NCBI GenBank assembly: GCA_001600175.1
Contig: BCJC01000004.1
Coordinates: forward strand, 2,228,559 to 2,292,558
Origin: Erythrobasidium yunnanense
Taxonomy: Eukaryota > Basidiomycota > Cystobasidiomycetes > Erythrobasidiales > Erythrobasidiaceae
Reading direction: 5' to 3'
Length of the DNA: 64,000 nucleotides
Shown here: positions 1 through 9,804 of the stretch, piece by piece
Numbering within the stretch: position 1 is the stretch's first letter
Layout: each line of letters opens with the position of its first letter
Notes under the pieces: model-generated
Seen by the model: only the letters and a program-made list of their open reading frames with translations
What the model was told of the DNA's origin: nothing
Database searches by the model: none
Made by a program: the position numbers and the translations under genes

Positions 1-950
1 AGATCTTCAGTGATTGTAATCTTTTGAATTGCCTGGTGTTTAGGCGCTCCTGTGTTGCGCTGGAGACGATAGCCAGATCTAGCTGAAGATGCACTACCTT
101 GTCGACAAGCTGGTCTAACACAGCATTTGCTCTGTCTGGTAGGCAAGCCATAGAAAGCGATAGGCTCTCGCACGTGAAGAGAGCCGCAACGGCGAGGATC
201 GTAGCAACTGCAGGAAATGGAGGGACTCCTACGATAACTTGGTCTGCCGAGTAGAGGTACGTCCGCGGTTCCAGCTCGATCAATGATTGATGAACATCCT
301 CGTGCGATCTCAGCAGGCCCAGGTCTACTTTGCCTAGCCTGCTGCCCTTATTGCCGTCTATACAGAAGTCTCTACCGCACGACAGCGTATCCATTGTCCG
401 AATGAACGTCAGGAAAGGGCATTCTTTCGACCGCGTGTACGAGAGTTTCGCCAAACTTGGCATTGCAGTCAAAGTATCGCGGAGCGTAGCTGTAGCAGAT
501 GTCCAGTCGTGCTTGGGGGGATAGTCCATCAACAGCTCCACGCTAGAAAGCCTATGACAAGCAGCGCTGATCTTCAGAAAGACATCCGATGCTGTTTGAG
601 GAGCCAGATGAGATGTCAACCACGGTAAGGTGACTGATCTGAGGTTGTCTGCCCAAAGCGAGTGATGCAGCATGGTAAATGCTAGCTTCGAGACCGCTTG
701 AGATTTCCGCTTTTGCAGTACTTTGCGGATGTCGACTGAGGCGTAGAGGTGGGACTGTGTAGCTGCATGGATCTTGTGAGAGAGAAGGCTCATGTTGTAG
801 AGACTGTCCTTGTCATCGCTTAAGCAAGCAACAACGTCCGACCATGTCCCAAAGGGAAGCCGGTCTGCCGCGCTCTTCGTCTGCGATCATGGGCATCAGC
901 GACCATCGTCAATGAATCAGGAAGCGGCTCACTAGGACAGGCACTTCCAT
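1..950 (-). CDS. F-box-like/LRR protein, copy 1 of a tandem family (partial, runs off left edge)
   Basis: Reading the minus strand leftward from about 875 gives one open frame that continues past base 1. It contains LFTCESLSLS (around 165-200) and a leucine-rich region, both matched in the two paralogues to the right. The likely first exon starts at ATG 948-950 (MEVPVL). A donor GTGAGCC and acceptor CGCAG give an intron of about 52 nt, and the next exon reads DRLPFGTWSDVVACLSDD, aligning with the PPEIW-type F-box start of copies 2 and 3. F-box proteins usually bring substrates to SCF ubiquitin ligases through Skp1; here the F-box is weak, so that role is inferred. This copy has no stop or frameshift in the visible part and is the only one of the three that looks undamaged. 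The 3' end is outside the window. Confidence 0.6.
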
Positions 951-1222
951 AGTCCTAAAGCTCGGCATAATCGTGGGATTGCAGCAAGTGGTAGGAGGAC
1001 AAGGGGAGGAATGCGAGGTAGAGCGGGCGTGTGGGAGAGGAGAGAAAGAGAGGAAGTGAAGAACGAGGCGAAGCAGACTGTGCCGAGGTGCTCATCGTTG
1101 GCGTGACAAGCCGTCGAACGCGAAAATCTTCTGCGTTCGACTGCTCGACCGTCGGGATCTTCGATCAGCTTTGGCTCCGATAGACATGTGAACAACGACT
1201 AGCTCTCGTATCTGACGTGCTA

Positions 1223-2641
1223 TTATACTCCGGCAGCATCCTGGAAGGAACACGGGCGTACCGTGATGCCTAGCTCCCTGCACATCTTGTCTAGCCCCTG
1301 AGTCAGCTCCCTCACTCCCGGTCTCCAGCCCCAAGTGGGATGTGTGCATGACCCTGTCGATCTCTGTACAAGTCGGCAACAGCTTCGACAGATGACTCCT
1401 AGTGAAGGACCAGACAGAGGAGGTATGTGAATGGTATGTAGTGACGACTTCTCTTGTTTCGATGTGATCTTCCGCAGTACTTCCTCTAGGATTTCGATCA
1501 TTGCAGTGTCGAGATAAGGTATATGTACGGTCTCCAGTTTGCGCGGTAAGTCACGCAAGATCTGCGTTTGTAGCTCCTGGGACACCCTCTCCATCATCTT
1601 CAGACTCTTCAAGCCTGATAAACATTGCATGTCTACTTGCGAAAGCGAGTCCTCCTCTGATGGCTCGTTTGATGAGGAATTTGTTGCTCCAAAGGTCAGG
1701 ACACGATCCTCAGCTGTAGCTAGCTCCAGATGCACGACGTGCTCAGCTAGGTGTTGGAACACGGCATTGAATGAATCGATACTACCCAGTAAGCGCAGGC
1801 TTATGCTCTCGCATGTGAACAGAGAGGTAAGCAATTGTATGTGCCGCAGTGTGCAGCGCGCGGAGGAGATGAGTTGCTGGGGCTGGCGGTGGGGTTTTCC
1901 AGAGCACAGGTACACTAGAGCCTGCATATGGTGCTCTTCCGTGTTCAGGTTGTGCAATTGGACCTTGCGCATTCTGATTCCACTTCACAGACCCTGTCCG
2001 TCTTCTCCCTGACATACAGCATCAATCGCCTGGATGAATATGTCAGGTCGAAAGCCCTTTTGCACGAATGATATTCAGTCTAAGTGGGGCATAGATAACA
2101 GAGCGCTTCGCAGCGCCGAAGTCTTGGCATCCCACGACTCCCAAGCATCTGCATGTCCTATCATTAATCCCACTTCCGAAACGAATCTGCAAGTATCCGC
2201 AATCTTCTGAAAGAGTGCCAGTGCCGCCTGGGGCTCGAAGCCGTGATACAGCCACGGAAATGTGATTGCTGCCAAATTGTGTGACCAGAGAGTGGTAGCG
2301 GAGATGACCTTCACCACGTCAACAATGCTTGGACGCGTGGGGCCGAGGGCTCTCCGTTGGCCGGCGCAGAGGAGCGTTTTCTCGAAGTCGTAAGAGGCAT
2401 AAAGATGAACGAGACTTGACAGATACAGCGTTCGAGATGTCAGACACATCTGGCACAAGGCGCGTTTGTCTCTGCTTAAGTGAGCAGCGATGATTGACCA
2501 GATCTCAGGCGGTAAGATATGAACAGCGGACTTCTTGGCCTGCAGCATGAATGAACGTCAGTACTCACGCTCTCCGGTATTGGCCGATACAGTCAAACGC
2601 ACCTCAACCTCCCTTGGGACCGGGTGTCTCTTTGTCATCAT
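1223..2641 (-). pseudogene. F-box-like/LRR protein, copy 2, interrupted by two in-frame TGA codons
   Basis: Exon 1 starts at the ATG ATG ending at 2641. An intron of about 63 nt (GTGCGT donor, GCTGCAG acceptor) leads to an exon with VHILPPEIWSIIAAHLS, a good F-box start. The frame runs to TGA at 2075-2077. The same frame then continues with sequence alignable to copy 1 up to a second TGA at 1985-1987, and continues again as QLHNLNTEEHHMQ to the stop at 1223. Both stops fall inside the region that is continuous coding in copy 1, and no good intron removes them. Either the gene is dead or it encodes an F-box-only protein of about 170 residues. The C-terminal part has LFTCESISL and GITVRP, shared with copies 1 and 3. 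Function unknown; SCF adaptor by family only. Confidence 0.6.
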
Positions 2642-2756
2642 GCTTGTCGTGACTGCAATCTTTGCTTTTTCTTAAGTCTGTTTCTCTTGTTCTGAGACTG
2701 TAAATGATGAGTTGAAAGAGAGGAAATGAGCGAAAGACTTGTCCGTCAAATCACCA

Positions 2757-3190
2757 CGTGCGAGAGATGGCGAGTGAACCAGTTGAGCGGAGCGACGAAG
2801 GAAACGACCGCTGAGATTTCGTCATGGAACTTGTTTCAGAGAGAAACGGAGCTGCTCCAGATTTCCGCAGCCTTCCTTCTCTTCCTTCGAAGGTCGATTT
2901 CGCAGCTGACGAAGCGGGAAGCAGCGGGAGTCGGCGGAACTGCCGCTAAAGTAGTCGAATTCATATCAATCCTCCGAAAGTTCTGCGCGAGTCTCAAAAC
3001 CCCAGCTAGGAAGAGCCAGACCACGGCACCGCGACGACGGCTCTAATCGTGATCTAAAAGCTGACGCCCACTTGTTTCGAACATCCCTTCAAGCTACCCT
3101 GACTGCCGTACCATGCCGTTCAGCCGTTTCTCAATTTCTCCACTGCATTCTATATGGGTGCTCAAGAGGTAGTGGAGGGTGAGATGATAT
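2757..3190 (-). pseudogene. Decayed duplicate of the 3' end of USE1
   Basis: This stretch aligns base by base, with many substitutions and small gaps, to about 5005-5450, which is the 3' flank and last coding part of USE1. Shared words include GGCGAGT, CCAGTTGAGCGGAGCG, TTTCGTCAT and AACTTGTT. The USE1 transmembrane tail region is recognisable around 3030-3110 (ATCGTGA followed by AAAAGCT). It is not open as a SNARE reading frame. The open frames on either strand here are by-products. It lies immediately upstream of F-box copy 2, just as real USE1 lies upstream of F-box copy 3, so it marks the edge of the duplicated unit. The rest of the gap to 3425 is purine-rich on the plus strand and shows no gene. 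Confidence 0.7.
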
Positions 3191-3425
3191 GGGAAGGAAA
3201 GGGAGTACATCGAAAAGGAAGAGAAGTAGAGGTAGTGGGAAGGGAGGCAAAGTAGGATGCGCCAACTTTTGTTGTGAGGAGCCTTGTTGGCGTGAAGACT
3301 CGTTGAATGAGGAAGTCTTCTGCCCTTGACTCGTTCGGAGGCGAGATGCCCGACTCAATATGCGAGACTACTAGACGTACACTATTTCTTCATATCTGGT
3401 TAAGCATATTAAACCGCTTCCTCCC

Positions 3426-4912
3426 TCACCGCATTGTCGAAAGAACCGGGCGGACCGAGATCCCCAGCTCTTCGCACATAACATCTAGTTTCCTTGCTAT
3501 TGTCCCTGCACTTGGTTGCTTGCTCATACAGCTATCCTCACAGGGCTGCAGAGAGCGCAACGGCTGCGAAGGGTAGAAAGTCTGAATGGCTTGCCAGTGA
3601 CGAGTCTTCTTACAGCTTTGGCATCTTCCGCTTATCGCCGCATGGTACTGCCCAGGGATGGTGACTGAGCAAAGACTTGAGATATGTGCGCCTAGCTTGA
3701 TGCCCTTTAGAAGTGCTTCGAGATTGACCCATATCTTCAGGCTCAAATATGATATATAGACGACTTCCAGATTGATTGGCAGTTCCTGCATAAGCTGTTC
3801 GATAATCAGGATATCCTGCGACGCGTACGGTTCCGGAAGACGAAGGATTTTGAGAGCTGTCAAACAGCTCATTCCAAGAGCGCCGGATACGCGTTTCGAA
3901 GTGTATAGATCCACAATATCGAGGTCGTCCAGCTCTAAGTGAACGAGCGACGATGAAAGGGCCATGAAGATTTGCGTCGTCTCGTGGGAAGTGGCTTCGA
4001 TTGAAAGCGATAAATTGTCGCAGGTGAACATAATTGTAAGGAATTGCACATCGAATGGTCGAGGAAAGTCGTCACCGCCAATGCACACTACGAGAGGCTG
4101 AGCGGAAAGACGATAGTCGCGGCGCAGTGACTGTGGGTGATAGTGCCGAAGACTATCCTGAACTCCTGAAATATGATACTCCCCCAGGACTACCCTTCCT
4201 AGCCTGACTTTACCTCCGCCCGCATTGTCATTTTCACGGTGCGGCAGAGCGTCGAAAAACACCAATGAATGTTGATAAGGAGCAGTATGGACCTCGGACA
4301 TAGGAGATCGTCGTTGAGCTGCTCATGGACAAGAGCGCTCGTCGAAGTGCCAGGGTCTCCGCTTCCAACCCATGGTAAAGGGTTCCTCCGACAGATATCT
4401 CAATGTCTGATATAGTGCTACATGCGTCCTTGATCTTGAGGAGATTTTCGACTTCGAAGCCCGTGTGCATTTCAGACAACCATGGCAGGGTGAGTGACTT
4501 TAGATATTGCGGCCAGTAAGTGGATCGAAAGACAGTCTGCAGTATTCTGTCGAATCGATCATAGGCACCCTTGGGTTGTGAAGATTGTGTTATTCTGGAT
4601 ACAGGACTTGAAGCCGCTCTTGTGATTTGCTGTAGATGAGCCGTAGCGTATAGATGGACCCGGGCCGTTTGGTTGAGTTCTTTGCATGTCCGAGCTAGAC
4701 TTGATAAGGTAACCTTGTCCTCGGTCAAGTAGGCTGCAATGTAACACCAGATTTCGGGTGGCAGTTTCGGTATGTTCAGCACCTTTCGCTGCGGGATCGA
4801 GGGTAATCAGCACTCGTTCCCATACGACCGAGAGGCGGATTGACTTCACCTGTATAAGCTGTCTTGTATACCTGCCGACTGGCCATCTTGTAGTAGCTGC
4901 AGGCTTGACCAT
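3426..4912 (-). pseudogene. F-box-like/LRR protein, copy 3, with a probable single-base frameshift
   Basis: The likely start is ATG at 4910-4912, followed by a 61-nt intron (4789-4849). The next exon reads LNIPKLPPEIWCYIAAYLTE, an F-box core. That frame runs through SYVRGPYC, which aligns with copy 1, then meets a stop shortly after the A5 run at 4255-4259. The aligned protein resumes one frame over as GGGKVRLGRVVLGE and continues to GISVRP and the stop at 3426. One base too many in the homopolymer explains the break. This may be a true mutation or a sequencing error, so the gene could be intact. A second possible start is ATG 4884-4886, with a donor directly after MASRQ. Role as an SCF adaptor is inferred from family only. 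Confidence 0.6.
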
Positions 4913-5215
4913 CGCCTGGTAATGTTTCCTCTGCTCACGTGTTTGCCGATGAGGTGGTAGGAAAGCAAGAAGCGATGCAGAATTCTTTGCATCTCACTTC
5001 TGCACAATAGATGGCGAGTAGACCAGTTGAGCGGAGCGGGGAGAGAGCCGCCGTTGAGGTTTCGTCATCGAACTTGTTCCAGCGACAAGCGGAGCTGTCG
5101 AGCAATCCTCCCTTCCTTCCAAAGGTAGCTTCAGATACAGTTGCGGTAGCGGGAAGCAGCGGTAGTGCGCCCAGCGGTCCCTTCAAACTTGCCCAGCTTG
5201 ACCCATCGAGCGTTT
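4913..5215. other. Spacer between F-box copy 3 and USE1
   Basis: This holds the USE1 3' flank and the F-box 5' flank. It is the sequence whose decayed copy sits at 2757-3030. The short open frames here are not supported as genes. Confidence 0.5.
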
Positions 5216-6219
5216 CTACGCAACCCTCATCAACCCAAACATGAAGAACCATGCCAGGGTGACCGCGACTACCGCTCCTATCGTGAACCAAAAGCTCACT
5301 CCTGCTTTTTTGCTGTATCCCTTCAATCTACTCTGCTGTCCCATCATCCCGTTTAAGTTCTTCTCCAGCTTCTCTTCTGCGTTCTCCATGAGTGCTTTAT
5401 CTGTTTGTAAAAGGTTGGAGAATTGTAGAGAGTTCTCTTTCAGACGAGAAGCCATGGATGCGAGCTCTTCGGTTAAAGTCTCTTGCTCGGAACGATGGTG
5501 AGATAGAAGAGTGGTGATGTTCTTGGTGGATGCGGTGGGAGTGTCTTTCGGTGTGAAGGTGCTATAGTCATTCTTTGAGTGTGGTGTTGAGGGTGATAAT
5601 GTAGGGACGGTGTCTCGTGTCATTCGTGCAAAAGCTGCTGGAGGTGAAAGAGCTTCTTCGTACTCAAGAGGGAGCAGATTGTCTTCTATTGCGGGAGATA
5701 GCGCTTCTGTAGGCTCTGGTACAGCGACAGCCTTGGGTCGCAAGGCTTCGAGGTCGCGATGTACGCGGGCTGTAGAGGCTGGCGTGGGAATGCTCTGTTG
5801 GCAGACATCTATGAGCGTCTTTGTGCGGTAAGCTTATGCGCCAGCTGACCTCGTGCATTGCCTTGTACTTGGCTTGCAAGGCGTCAAGTCGGGCATTGAG
5901 GTCATTCCTGGAAGTCGCAGTCAGCTTGAAATGCCAGTGTAGTGTGTACTTCTGCCCACCTCGTACTGCTTGATCCATCTGCATGCTGCATCATCTCTTT
6001 CGCATATCGGATGTTCTGATGGGATGACGGGCAATTCACGTCAGAGACAGTAGTCTACAGCTTGTGAATATATAGACTGACCGATAGTACTGCGAGTGTT
6101 GCATAGTAATCCTTCTCATCCTCACCATTGACAGTGGTGTATGCTGCCCCCTCCAATCTTGCTACTAGTCGCTGGACGTTGATGAGATCCCGTCGAGCTT
6201 GCTGAGCAGTGCGGGCCAT
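5216..6219 (-). CDS. USE1: USE1-like SNARE protein
   Basis: USE1 is a tail-anchored Q-SNARE that acts in Golgi-to-ER vesicle fusion. The start is ATG 6217-6219 (MARTAQQARRDLINVQRL). At least three introns are visible, with donors GTCAGTC, GTGGGCA and GTCAGCT. Later exons give NDLNARLDALQAKYKAMHE and a proline/serine-rich linker, then the SNARE helix (EELASMASRLKENSLQFS, LLQTDKALMENAEEKLEKN) and a C-terminal membrane anchor (FWFTIGAVVAVTLAWFFMF) followed by only a few residues. Domain order and the short luminal tail match the family; overall identity is modest. Its 3' part was duplicated leftward with the F-box gene. It is divergent from the YPQ1-like gene. Confidence 0.75.
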
Positions 6220-6533
6220 ATTACACTCCTCTTTAGGAGCTTAAACAATGCTTAAACACTTCTTAGGATTTACTCCAACAATTCAAGCCGGAGTCAAGAT
6301 AAGGCTCTCTCCCGGTCAACCATTCAAGATTTCGACAAATTTCAGACATTAACACGACAGTTGGAGAACGATACATCTTGGAAGCTGCGACGCAAAATAC
6401 TACAGGCTTGACGCAAGCTTCTCTCCGCGTTCTGCCTGCTTTCATCTGGTCTAAATTGGCAGAAGTCGGCCGCCTATCGTTGAAGGACTGCTAGTAAAAC
6501 TCTGCATTTGATCAGCCATGGTGGACCGTATGC
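6220..6533. promoter_or_regulatory. Divergent intergenic region, USE1 / PQ-loop transporter
   Basis: 314 bp between two divergent starts, so it must hold both promoters. I see no clear TATA box or named operator. Confidence 0.45.
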
Positions 6534-7717
6534 ATGCCTAGCAATCTCCTGTCTATCCTATCTAAACCCATCTTACCAGGAATCCGCCTGGGCTTGATGT
6601 CAGGCTGGCTGAGGTGCGAAAGCCGTAACAAGACACGACGAAAGCTAACCCAAAGAACACGATACAGCTGTGCATTTTGGCTAGTTGTATTCACCCCGCA
6701 ACTGTGGGAATGCTACGTCTTGCAATCTGGCGAAGGATTATCGGTCGTCTTCCTCATTATCTGGCTCGTCGGTGACTTGACAGGAGTGATTGGTGCTCTT
6801 GTGCAGAAGCTGGTGCGCTATACTACCCTACGTTGCAGAGCGCGAAGTGTAGAGCTAACAAGTTCCGATTGATTTAGGTCATCACCGTATCCCTACTTGG
6901 GATCTACTATATGCTCTGCGACATTATGCTACTCTCTATGCTCTTCTACTATCGCTACAAGCGTAGAAACTATCCCGAGCTCTTCCCCAAGAGCGGGCAA
7001 TCTGGGATCCAGAAGCGCGTATTCGTCGATGATACCGAACGGACGCCTCTGCTGAATAATGGACACTCTCCCGTTGACGACGACGACGACTACGACCCCG
7101 AGACCGCTACCTTCTTTTCCAAGGTCCAGCGCTGGGCACGCACGCACACCGAGTCCTTGATCGCCTATGCCCTTGCAACGGGCTTCATAATAACAGTAGG
7201 CATCATAGCGTGGTTCTCTACTGCTAAACATAGTAATGTCCCACAAGCGGACGAAGAGTGGTCGACCCCGGGTCAGATCGTAGGCTGGATATCGGCATTC
7301 TTATATTTGAGCAGCAGGATCCCGCAGATCAATAAGAATAGAAGCACAAAGTGCCAAGGGCTGAGCTTGATGATGTTCTGCTTTAGGTGGGTTGGCTGTT
7401 CATTATGGAGATAGAGGAATGTTGGCTGACCAGACGGCCGTGTGATAGCGTCTGTGGAAACATCACATACTGCGGATCTATCCTCTTTCCATCGACATCT
7501 CCTCAGCACGTATGGATCAATACATCTTGGCTAGTAGGCGCAGCAGGGACCGTAAGCCCATCCACCCTCTCTTATATTACCCCGTTCTCTGATTGACTCT
7601 TGGCCTTGACAGATCTTCCTCGACTTTATCGTCCTTGGCCAATTCATCTACTATCGCAAAGACAGAGAGCAGGGCGTCTATATCGAAGGTGGAGAATCGC
7701 AGATCAGCGGCATATAG
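6534..7717 (+). CDS. PQ-loop vacuolar amino-acid transporter (YPQ1/PQLC2 family)
   Basis: This is a seven-helix PQ-loop protein. Family members export cationic amino acids from vacuoles or lysosomes. The first PQ loop is in FWLVVFTPQLWECYVLQSG followed by LSVVFLIIWLVGDL; the second is in LYLSSRIPQINKNRS followed by GLSLMMFCF. Four introns restore the frame: GTGCGA..ACAG near 6628-6684, GTGCGC..TTTAG ending at 6877, GTGGGT..GATAG ending near 7448, and GTAAGC..GACAG ending near 7612. The last exon reads IFLDFIVLGQFIYYRK and stops at 7715-7717. Between the two PQ halves lies an acidic loop (DDDDDYDPET), usual in fungal members. I chose ATG 6534; the nearby ATG 6519 meets a stop at once. Sure of family, less of substrate. 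Confidence 0.8.
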
Positions 7718-7985
7718 CCTCCCATTTGTGCTAGATTTGGTAGCTAGATCTCGCTAGAAGATAGAAGAAGATCTGTAATGCGAATCTGGCGCGGTCTTCT
7801 CTGTGTATAGTATAGTATAGATTGTACTCTAGGTGTTGCGCAAGCATCCTGTACTGTCATCTTTTCCTGTAGGAGTATAATCAGCACGAAAGGTTTGGCG
7901 TCGTGCATGCAAGAAGATGTGATGAGCGTGATGAATCACTCTGCAACAACAACAATTATCCTTCGCCGACCACTCTTAGTGCCCA

Positions 7986-9186
7986 TCATCTACACCCAAC
8001 AAGCGCGCCAAGGTGAACTGCTTGACCTCCTCCTCTCCAGCAAAGTCGCTATCCCGGAACGCCAAAGCAGTATACATTTCTCTGAAGGCTTTCCTCCACA
8101 AGACAGATTCTTCCGGCAAACCCTCCTTGCATATGAGCGCGTTATGTTCGCAGTCGTGCCATGGCTTATCGTCGCCGGCCCAGTGGATGACAGCTGCGTC
8201 CGCCCGGTGCTTCTTCCATTAAGTATCGCGAGAGTGGTATTTATAGACTAGATTGTAGTGCGCCGTCAGACCCAGCCAGTCCCCTCCGAAGTATCTGTTC
8301 AGCAGAGCCTTTTCGCGGAAAACATGTTAGATCAAAGCAATCAATGCAGTGATGCTGGCCGCACCTGCTCCACCATACTGATATCATAGTATGACGCGTT
8401 TGTAGAGAGCGCAACTAGCTCATTATAGCTGTCCAAATTTGGTTTCAAAACCAAGAATCCACCATTGAAGTGACCAGCATATTCATCCGCCGCGATGGAT
8501 TCAGACTTGCCAGCTGCAGACTCTATACATCAGAGCTCGCCTGCCCCAGGGTTGAGATCGGTAACTTACGATTAGGGCATGCAGCAAAAGGCACCCTTGA
8601 GACACTCAGCAATCGGAAGGGCTCCTCTAGCGATCCCACGACATATGCATCTGCGTCAATGATTGCGACTTGTCGGTATTGCAGCATGTTCTGCGCATAG
8701 AGTCTCAATCTTCGTGTACTGTTCCATTGGGATTGCGGCTCACAAACGCATAGAGCTTGACGAGCATGTCCTGAAAGCGTGCATTGACCGTCCGTGTCTG
8801 TGGTAGGGGTATGGACGGTACTACATTGACCTGCCAGCCTGCGCGAACAAGCATGTTTATTTGATTTTCGGACAGCCTCTCCTCGGGAACAAGAGCGATG
8901 AGGTCTCTCCCTCTGCTGAATGTCCTCAATGACCATGCAAGGACGAGGGCACCTATCAGCGAGATTCCATATCAGTGTTACCTATGTCCAGAGCGCGCGC
9001 GACATAAATATTCGGTGAGCTACCTGGCATATAGACGCCCGAGCTGACGACTGTGAGTATGGCTTCATTGCTTGCAGCCTGGCGGTAGAAGGTATTCCAG
9101 AGAAGCAGCGAGCAGATGACGAGGAAGGGCCCGAGCCAGTATCGAAGTCTCGTTCGCGTCCCATCTGCAGCAGGGCTAAGCAGCAT
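7986..9186 (-). CDS. GT8-family glycosyltransferase, type II membrane protein, with in-frame TAA
   Basis: A glycogenin/galactinol-synthase-like GT8 enzyme. The N-terminus has a signal anchor (LGPFLVICSLLLWNTFY), so a Golgi or secretory location is likely. A 71-nt intron joins VVSSGVYMPG to ALVLAWSLRTF, the classic GT8 start. A second intron (GTGAGCC..GCGCAG) joins KLYAF to NMLQYRQ. The metal-binding DxD is in VAIIDADAYVVGSLEEPF. A third intron (GTAAGTT..CTGCAG) leads to YAGHFNGGFLVLKPN, and a fourth to ALLNRYFGGDWLG. After YHSRDT comes TAA at 8219-8221, then the same frame continues with WKKHRADAAVIHWAGDDKPW, the family's last conserved motif, to TGA at 7986-7988. A 36-nt intron (GTCTATA..GGAAG) could remove the TAA but would be unusually short. 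The gene may be recently broken or carry an odd intron. Confidence 0.7.
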
Positions 9187-9804
9187 CGTGTTTGTCGGTA
9201 GTGTTCATGTGTAGGCATAGAATGAGGATGCGGAGGGCGATGTGTCAAGGCAAGAATACCCCTCTGTTAGCCTAATACGAAGGTGAGTAGACGCAAGTAA
9301 GTAGTAAATGATCGTGAGATTTGCTTTGCATAACAACAATATCCTTATAATGAGAAAGACATGCCAACTACTTCCACTGCTCGTCATTATTCAAGAATAA
9401 AAAAGCCCAATACTGAATTTGCTCTGCAAAAGAAAAGAAGAACGATCTAGCACATCACGCCGCACAGCTAGAACAGATATTAATCCTCTCTGTGCGACGT
9501 CAATGCGAGTGTCTAAGAGAAAAGTGGGTATAAAAGGATGGTGAAGGATGGAACGTGGGTGGGAGTGCGAAGGGAACGACGGTAGTCTGGTGCTTCGTAT
9601 ACGTATGTATGTATGAGGTAGAGGAAATTGACAGTTGGAAGCTTGATGTGGTTGTCCCGCTCCAGCTCCAGCTCTAAGCTTTCAATCTCCTCCTGCTCAA
9701 TCTATGCTCAATACTGCATGATTCGGTACTCAATTATGATTGTCCATCGATTTTGTTGGAGTATGTATGTATGCGAACGAAGTGATGCGTGCTACGTAGG
9801 TGCG
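9187..9804. other. Intergenic, 618 bp
   Basis: Upstream of the GT8 gene and downstream of the SUR1-like gene. It contains short GTAT tandem runs near 9600-9615 and 9762-9772. No gene seen. Confidence 0.5.

Larger units (their letters stand above)
960..5450. repeat. Tandem segmental duplication: F-box gene plus USE1 3' end
   Basis: Two diverged units of about 2.2 kb can be paired: roughly 1050-3190 and 3230-5450. The pairing covers the F-box genes, their 3' flanks (CTTCTGC and TTGGCGTGA blocks near 1100 and 3290) and the USE1-tail sequences. A third F-box copy at 1-950 suggests an older round of duplication, but I could not see a USE1 piece beside it. Limits are approximate. Confidence 0.65.

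Noticed and set aside
2726-3046. Plus-strand frame (106 residues)
   Set aside because: Lies in the decayed USE1 copy on the opposite strand; the equivalent frame at 5011-5244 is not conserved as protein.
8950-8985. 29-nt intron in the GT8 gene
   Set aside because: A 71-nt alternative with the same acceptor restores the conserved GT8 start (VYMPGALVLAWSLR); the short one would insert non-conserved residues.
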